This document shows, piece after piece, positions 22,615 to 25,786 of a stretch of 25,786 bases of DNA (position 1 is its first letter; each line of letters starts with the position of its first letter). The DNA is from UBA4660 sp002405435. Lineage in GTDB: Bacteria; Bacteroidota; Bacteroidia; Flavobacteriales_D; Sanyastnellaceae. The notes below the pieces were generated by a model, which was not told the origin of the DNA, did no database searches, and saw nothing but the letters and a program-made list of their open reading frames with translations. Location: positions 1 through 25,786 of the forward strand of contig DAIOCL010000036.1 of assembly GCA_036747335.1 (NCBI GenBank). The letters run 5' to 3'. Both the position numbers and the translations under genes were made by a program.

Positions 22615-23655
22615 CTACCACAAACCGCGAGGCTCAGGCACATCGGTCAGCGCGGCAACCTCGCCAGCCGCAAGTTTGTAATGGGCCACAAGTCCGATCA
22701 TAGCCGCATTGTCGGTGCAGTAGGCGAAGGGTGGAATAAATGCACGCAAGCCCTGTCGGGTGCAGCGTTCAGAAAAGTCACGGCGCAGCGCACTGTTGGC
22801 ACTCACACCCCCGGCCAGTGCAAGGTCGCGCAAATCCAGCTGCGCCGCGCATGCGAAGGTTTTATCGAGCAGGTAGTCGACCACCGTCTGCTGGTAGGAG
22901 GCGCATAGGTCGCGCACCAGTTGCGGGGGATCACTGCGGTCAAAGTCAGTCAATACCCTGCGAAGGGCTTCATCGTCTCTCAGGAGGTAAAGCAGTGAGG
23001 TCTTCAGACCGCTGAAACTGAAATCAAAGCCGGGCACACGCGGATGCGGGAAATGAAAGCGCCGGGCATCGCCGTCTTGCGCCCAACGGTCTATCAGGGG
23101 GCCTCCCGGGTAGTCAAACCCGAGCAACTTGGCAGCCTTGTCAAAGGCCTCTCCGGCGGCATCGTCGATGGTCTGGCCAGCGATGGTAAGGTCTGACGGC
23201 GCCCGCACATGCACCAGCTGAGTGTGCCCGCCGCTGACCGTGAGGCATAGAAACGGATAGGAGGGAACCTCACGGGGTTGGCCATCTTCAATAAAGAGGG
23301 CAAGCGCATGCGCCTGCATGTGGTGCACTGCTATCAGCGGAACTCCGAGCGCCATAGCCATAGACTTGGCAAAACTGGTACCCACATGAAGACTGCCCAT
23401 CAATCCGGGTCCGCGCGTAAAGGCGATGGCGTCGAGCTGACGGGGAGTGAGCCCCGCTTCAGCCAGGGCCTGGTGCACAACAGGCACAATATGAGACTGG
23501 TGTGCACGGCTCGCCAATTCGGGTACCACACCCCCGTATTTTTCATGGACCTTTTGGGTGGCGATAACATTCGACAGCACCCGGCGACCGCCAAGCACTG
23601 CGGCACCGGTTTCGTCACAACTCGATTCAATGGCAAGGATGAAACGTTCACTCAA
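22615..23655 (-). CDS. tsaD: tRNA N6-adenosine threonylcarbamoyltransferase TsaD
   Basis: 346 residues, close to the usual 335-345. ASKHA-fold motifs are present: ILAIESSCDETGAAV (6-20), the metal-binding HHMQAH (H112, H116), SGGHTQLV, and DDAAGEAFDKAAKLLGFDYPGG. Near the end come LALAGGVSANSALR and CTDNAAMIG. With TsaB, TsaC and TsaE it makes t6A at position 37 of tRNAs that read ANN codons, transferring the threonylcarbamoyl group from an AMP intermediate. Cytoplasmic and generally essential. Its ATG is 14 nt after the stop of the PKD gene upstream, which suggests one transcription unit. Confidence 0.97.
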   Translation of the reverse strand: MSERFILAIESSCDETGAAVLGGRRVLSNVIATQKVHEKYGGVVPELASRAHQSHIVPVVHQALAEAGLTPRQLDAIAFTRGPGLMGSLHVGTSFAKSMAMALGVPLIAVHHMQAHALALFIEDGQPREVPSYPFLCLTVSGGHTQLVHVRAPSDLTIAGQTIDDAAGEAFDKAAKLLGFDYPGGPLIDRWAQDGDARRFHFPHPRVPGFDFSFSGLKTSLLYLLRDDEALRRVLTDFDRSDPPQLVRDLCASYQQTVVDYLLDKTFACAAQLDLRDLALAGGVSANSALRRDFSERCTRQGLRAFIPPFAYCTDNAAMIGLVAHYKLAAGEVAALTDVPEPRGLW

Positions 23656-23669
23656 AGCATCACAACAGA

Positions 23670-25786
23670 CTACCTCAACACCGTGATATTTCCTTTCTCA
23701 AAATAGGTGGCCCCACCCAGACAAGTCGCGTCGAGATAATACACAAACACATCCGGATCCACAGCCCGGTCCCTGAAATAACCATCCCAGCCCACCGACT
23801 GGTCCGTCGTTTCAAAGACCTTTTCACCCCAGCGGTTGTACACGACAAAATACAGGTCTGTCAGGTTATTGCCGCGAACAAAAAGAAACTCATTGCTCGC
23901 ATCTCGGTTAGTCGTAAAGGCATTATGTTCATATATGTAAGGCTGACCACAGACAAAGTCAAGGACCCGCACAATGGCGGTATCGCTGATGCTGCACTCA
24001 CCATCGGAAATGACCACCGTGTACACGGTCGTCTCCAGTGGCGTAGCCGTGGGCGACTGGCTCTGTGCATTTAAAAGGGTTGCGGCCGGACTCCATTGGT
24101 AGCTATACCCACCCGGAGTTACAAACAGGGTGGTGCTCTGACCCTGCACAATCCACTCCGGATTGGCGGAAGCATCAATAAACTGGTTAGTGAGGTCTGA
24201 CACAGTCACCGTAACAGAATCGGTCGCCGTGCAGTCATAAGGCGTCTCACTAAAAACAAAAAATTCGGTCGTTTCCGTGACTACCACGCTGGCAACCGGA
24301 CTGTCTTGTCCTGACACTACCAGCGATTCCGGTGTCCAGTGGTAAACGAACAGGGGATTGGGATCCTGTATGGACAATAAGACAGTATCCCCTTCACAGG
24401 CGGTAAAGTCGCCCTGAATGTTGGTTTGAAAAGAAACCAGGTTGACCGACACCTCATCTGTAACCGTGCAGCCATCAAGGCTGGCGCGGAAATAGAAAAC
24501 AGCCGGGGCATCTATCGACACGGTGATATCGGTATCATCAGGTCCGTCGTTGAGCAGGTTGCTGAAGTCGGGCTGGTCACTCCACGACACGCCCACCGCA
24601 TCATCACTCACCGCAGCAGCGAGGGTCAGCGTTGCGTTGTCACACAGGGTAGTGTCTGACGGAATGAGATACGTAAAACTCACCACTTCCACCTCCTGGA
24701 AAAGGGTATCCACACAGCCCGCATGGCTTACCAGCAGTGTATAGGCTGTGGAAAGGCCGGGAGTAAACAGTGGATTTGCTATCGCGCCGTCACTGAGATA
24801 AAGGTCGGGAAGCCATTGGTAGTCGGCATTCGGATCAATATCTTCGGGTCCGAGCACTGCGGTTTCGTTAAAACACAGGCCAAGGTCATCAAGAAAACCG
24901 GTGGAGGGCAGTATGATCTCGATTTCCTTCACTACGGTATCGACCGCATTGCAGGTACCCGGATGGGTCACCACCAGCATGACTTCGTAAAGCCCGGGGT
25001 CAGCAAACGTGTGCACCGGACTGTTGAGGGTAGAGGTATTGCCATCACCAAAATCCCAGAGATTGGTAGCATTGAAGGTACTCGTATTCTGAAACTGAAG
25101 CGGGGCATTTACACAGCCAACCGGCGGCACCAGAAAATCAGCAACCGTGAGCGGCAACTGAAAATCGAATTTGTACACACCATTGTTGCAGTTAGTGGAA
25201 TTGTTTGTGGGTGACACCGCATTGGACGGAAAAATCGGGAAGTCATCATTGCTGCCGCAACCGGCACAGACGCTCTGGTAAATCACGCCTTTTCGGTCGA
25301 AACGACTGGTTCCGCCATCAACATGTTCGCTGCTCTGACCGCCTCCGAAAAAAGTAGCATATTCGAGTTCGCTCATGTCGTCATCAAATACGGCCATGTA
25401 GAAATCTCCCGTAGTGCATGTGTTGTCATAGGCGCCAGCCGTCACCGGCAAATTGGTCATGGGATGCAGGTGCTGGCCTGGATTAAGGGTGGAGGTAGCG
25501 CTGAAGACCCCCCAACCTGACACATATACGCGGTTGCAGTAGTCAACAAGGAAGGCGGCAGGAGAGAGGTTGGGCTTGCCATTGCCTGTTCCAAATACCG
25601 TTGACCAGACAACAGTGCCGAGGTCGGCAGAAAACTTCGCCAGCAACATGCCGCTGTCGGGATTGCTGTAACCCGCGTTAAGAATAAAGAAGTCATCCGG
25701 GGCATTGGTTTGCCCGTATACGTAGACGTTATCCTGTTCATCAATTTCAATAAAGTACAACTGGGCAAATGCGGTGCTTCCATAGA
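23670..25786 (-). CDS. second PKD-repeat protein with T9SS type B domain, 5' end outside the window
   Basis: The frame stays open to the last base (…YGSTAFAQLYFIEIDEQDNVYVYG), so the start lies beyond 25786. At least 704 residues are visible. The first part is an SBBP-like propeller end (FAQLYFIEIDEQDNVYVYGQ, FLVDYCNRVYVSGWG, EHVDGGTSRFDRKGVIYQ), followed by a PKD domain (LWDFGDGNTSTLNSPVHTF). Ig-like or PKD-like repeats come next, with paired cysteines (TVTDEVSV, DTAIVRV). The last about 90 residues are a type B sorting domain (YIYEHNAFTTNRDASNEF, VVYNRWGEKVFETTD, GWDGYFRD). The type B domain shares NRWG and FETTD with the protein at 11609-15457, so the two are paralogues. Surface or secreted role inferred. 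Confidence 0.9.
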   Translation of the reverse strand, partial: YGSTAFAQLYFIEIDEQDNVYVYGQTNAPDDFFILNAGYSNPDSGMLLAKFSADLGTVVWSTVFGTGNGKPNLSPAAFLVDYCNRVYVSGWGVFSATSTLNPGQHLHPMTNLPVTAGAYDNTCTTGDFYMAVFDDDMSELEYATFFGGGQSSEHVDGGTSRFDRKGVIYQSVCAGCGSNDDFPIFPSNAVSPTNNSTNCNNGVYKFDFQLPLTVADFLVPPVGCVNAPLQFQNTSTFNATNLWDFGDGNTSTLNSPVHTFADPGLYEVMLVVTHPGTCNAVDTVVKEIEIILPSTGFLDDLGLCFNETAVLGPEDIDPNADYQWLPDLYLSDGAIANPLFTPGLSTAYTLLVSHAGCVDTLFQEVEVVSFTYLIPSDTTLCDNATLTLAAAVSDDAVGVSWSDQPDFSNLLNDGPDDTDITVSIDAPAVFYFRASLDGCTVTDEVSVNLVSFQTNIQGDFTACEGDTVLLSIQDPNPLFVYHWTPESLVVSGQDSPVASVVVTETTEFFVFSETPYDCTATDSVTVTVSDLTNQFIDASANPEWIVQGQSTTLFVTPGGYSYQWSPAATLLNAQSQSPTATPLETTVYTVVISDGECSISDTAIVRVLDFVCGQPYIYEHNAFTTNRDASNEFLFVRGNNLTDLYFVVYNRWGEKVFETTDQSVGWDGYFRDRAVDPDVFVYYLDATCLGGATYFEKGNITVLR

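Noticed and set aside
1..25786. CRISPR array, phage module, secretion or defence islands, insertion sequence
   Set aside because: I saw no repeat-spacer pattern, no transposase and no phage or defence protein in any frame. The only mobile-element signal is the cassette-like unit at 15505-16623.

Overview
The window comes from a Bacteroidota genome of fairly high GC content. Three lines of evidence support this. There are two large PKD-repeat proteins with type B type-IX-secretion (T9SS) C-terminal domains and one FISUMP protein with a type A sorting domain. Promoter-like TTG / TAnnTTTG elements are present and Shine-Dalgarno sequences are weak. The genes follow a classic Bacteroidota pattern: mutAB, GH20 hexosaminidase, CsaA and group III truncated haemoglobin. 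None of the three tRNA genes encodes CCA. The organism is probably a free-living heterotroph with gliding or T9SS machinery, but the species cannot be read from the sequence.

Layout. 1-555: tail of a small secreted-type protein and a rho-independent terminator. 567-4570 (+): HI0933-type flavoprotein, a metallo-beta-lactamase/rhodanese fusion of persulfide dioxygenase type, and a class III aminotransferase. 4571-4899: non-coding stretch with a strong hairpin. 4900-9192 (+): tight operon of a secreted hypothetical protein, group III truncated haemoglobin, rsmE, a small membrane-anchored protein and a secreted GH20 hexosaminidase, with stops and starts overlapping or nearly touching. 9235-9695 (+): tRNA-Ser(GCT), tRNA-Pro(TGG) and tRNA-Arg(TCT), with a terminator-like hairpin directly against tRNA-Arg. 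9736-11437 (-): csaA-like gene, HAD phosphatase of GmhB type and a class IV aminotransferase. 11609-15457 (+): 1282-residue PKD/T9SS protein. 15505-16623: AT-rich FISUMP gene with integron-cassette architecture. 16666-19963 (+): mutA and mutB. 19944-25786 (-): fmt (broken by an in-frame stop), a carboxypeptidase-regulatory-domain protein, a YiiX-like permuted papain-fold hydrolase, tsaD, and a second PKD/T9SS protein cut by the window end.

Main finding. 15505-16623 looks like a single integron gene cassette inserted between the end of the PKD gene and mutA. It has one compact ORF, 16 nt from the left boundary and 6 nt from the right-hand site. That ORF is followed by a roughly 128-nt attC-like imperfect hairpin. 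The hairpin's left terminal nonamer is exactly complementary to the nonamer at the cassette's left boundary. Both boundaries fall on G|TT, and base composition inside is clearly AT-richer than outside. No integrase lies in the window. Integron cassettes carrying secreted T9SS cargo in Bacteroidota would merit follow-up.

Second finding. fmt (methionyl-tRNA formyltransferase) carries an in-frame TAA at codon 252. The remaining 65 codons continue in the same frame with a normal-looking C-terminal domain, so this is a nonsense change, a sequencing error or readthrough, and not a net frameshift.
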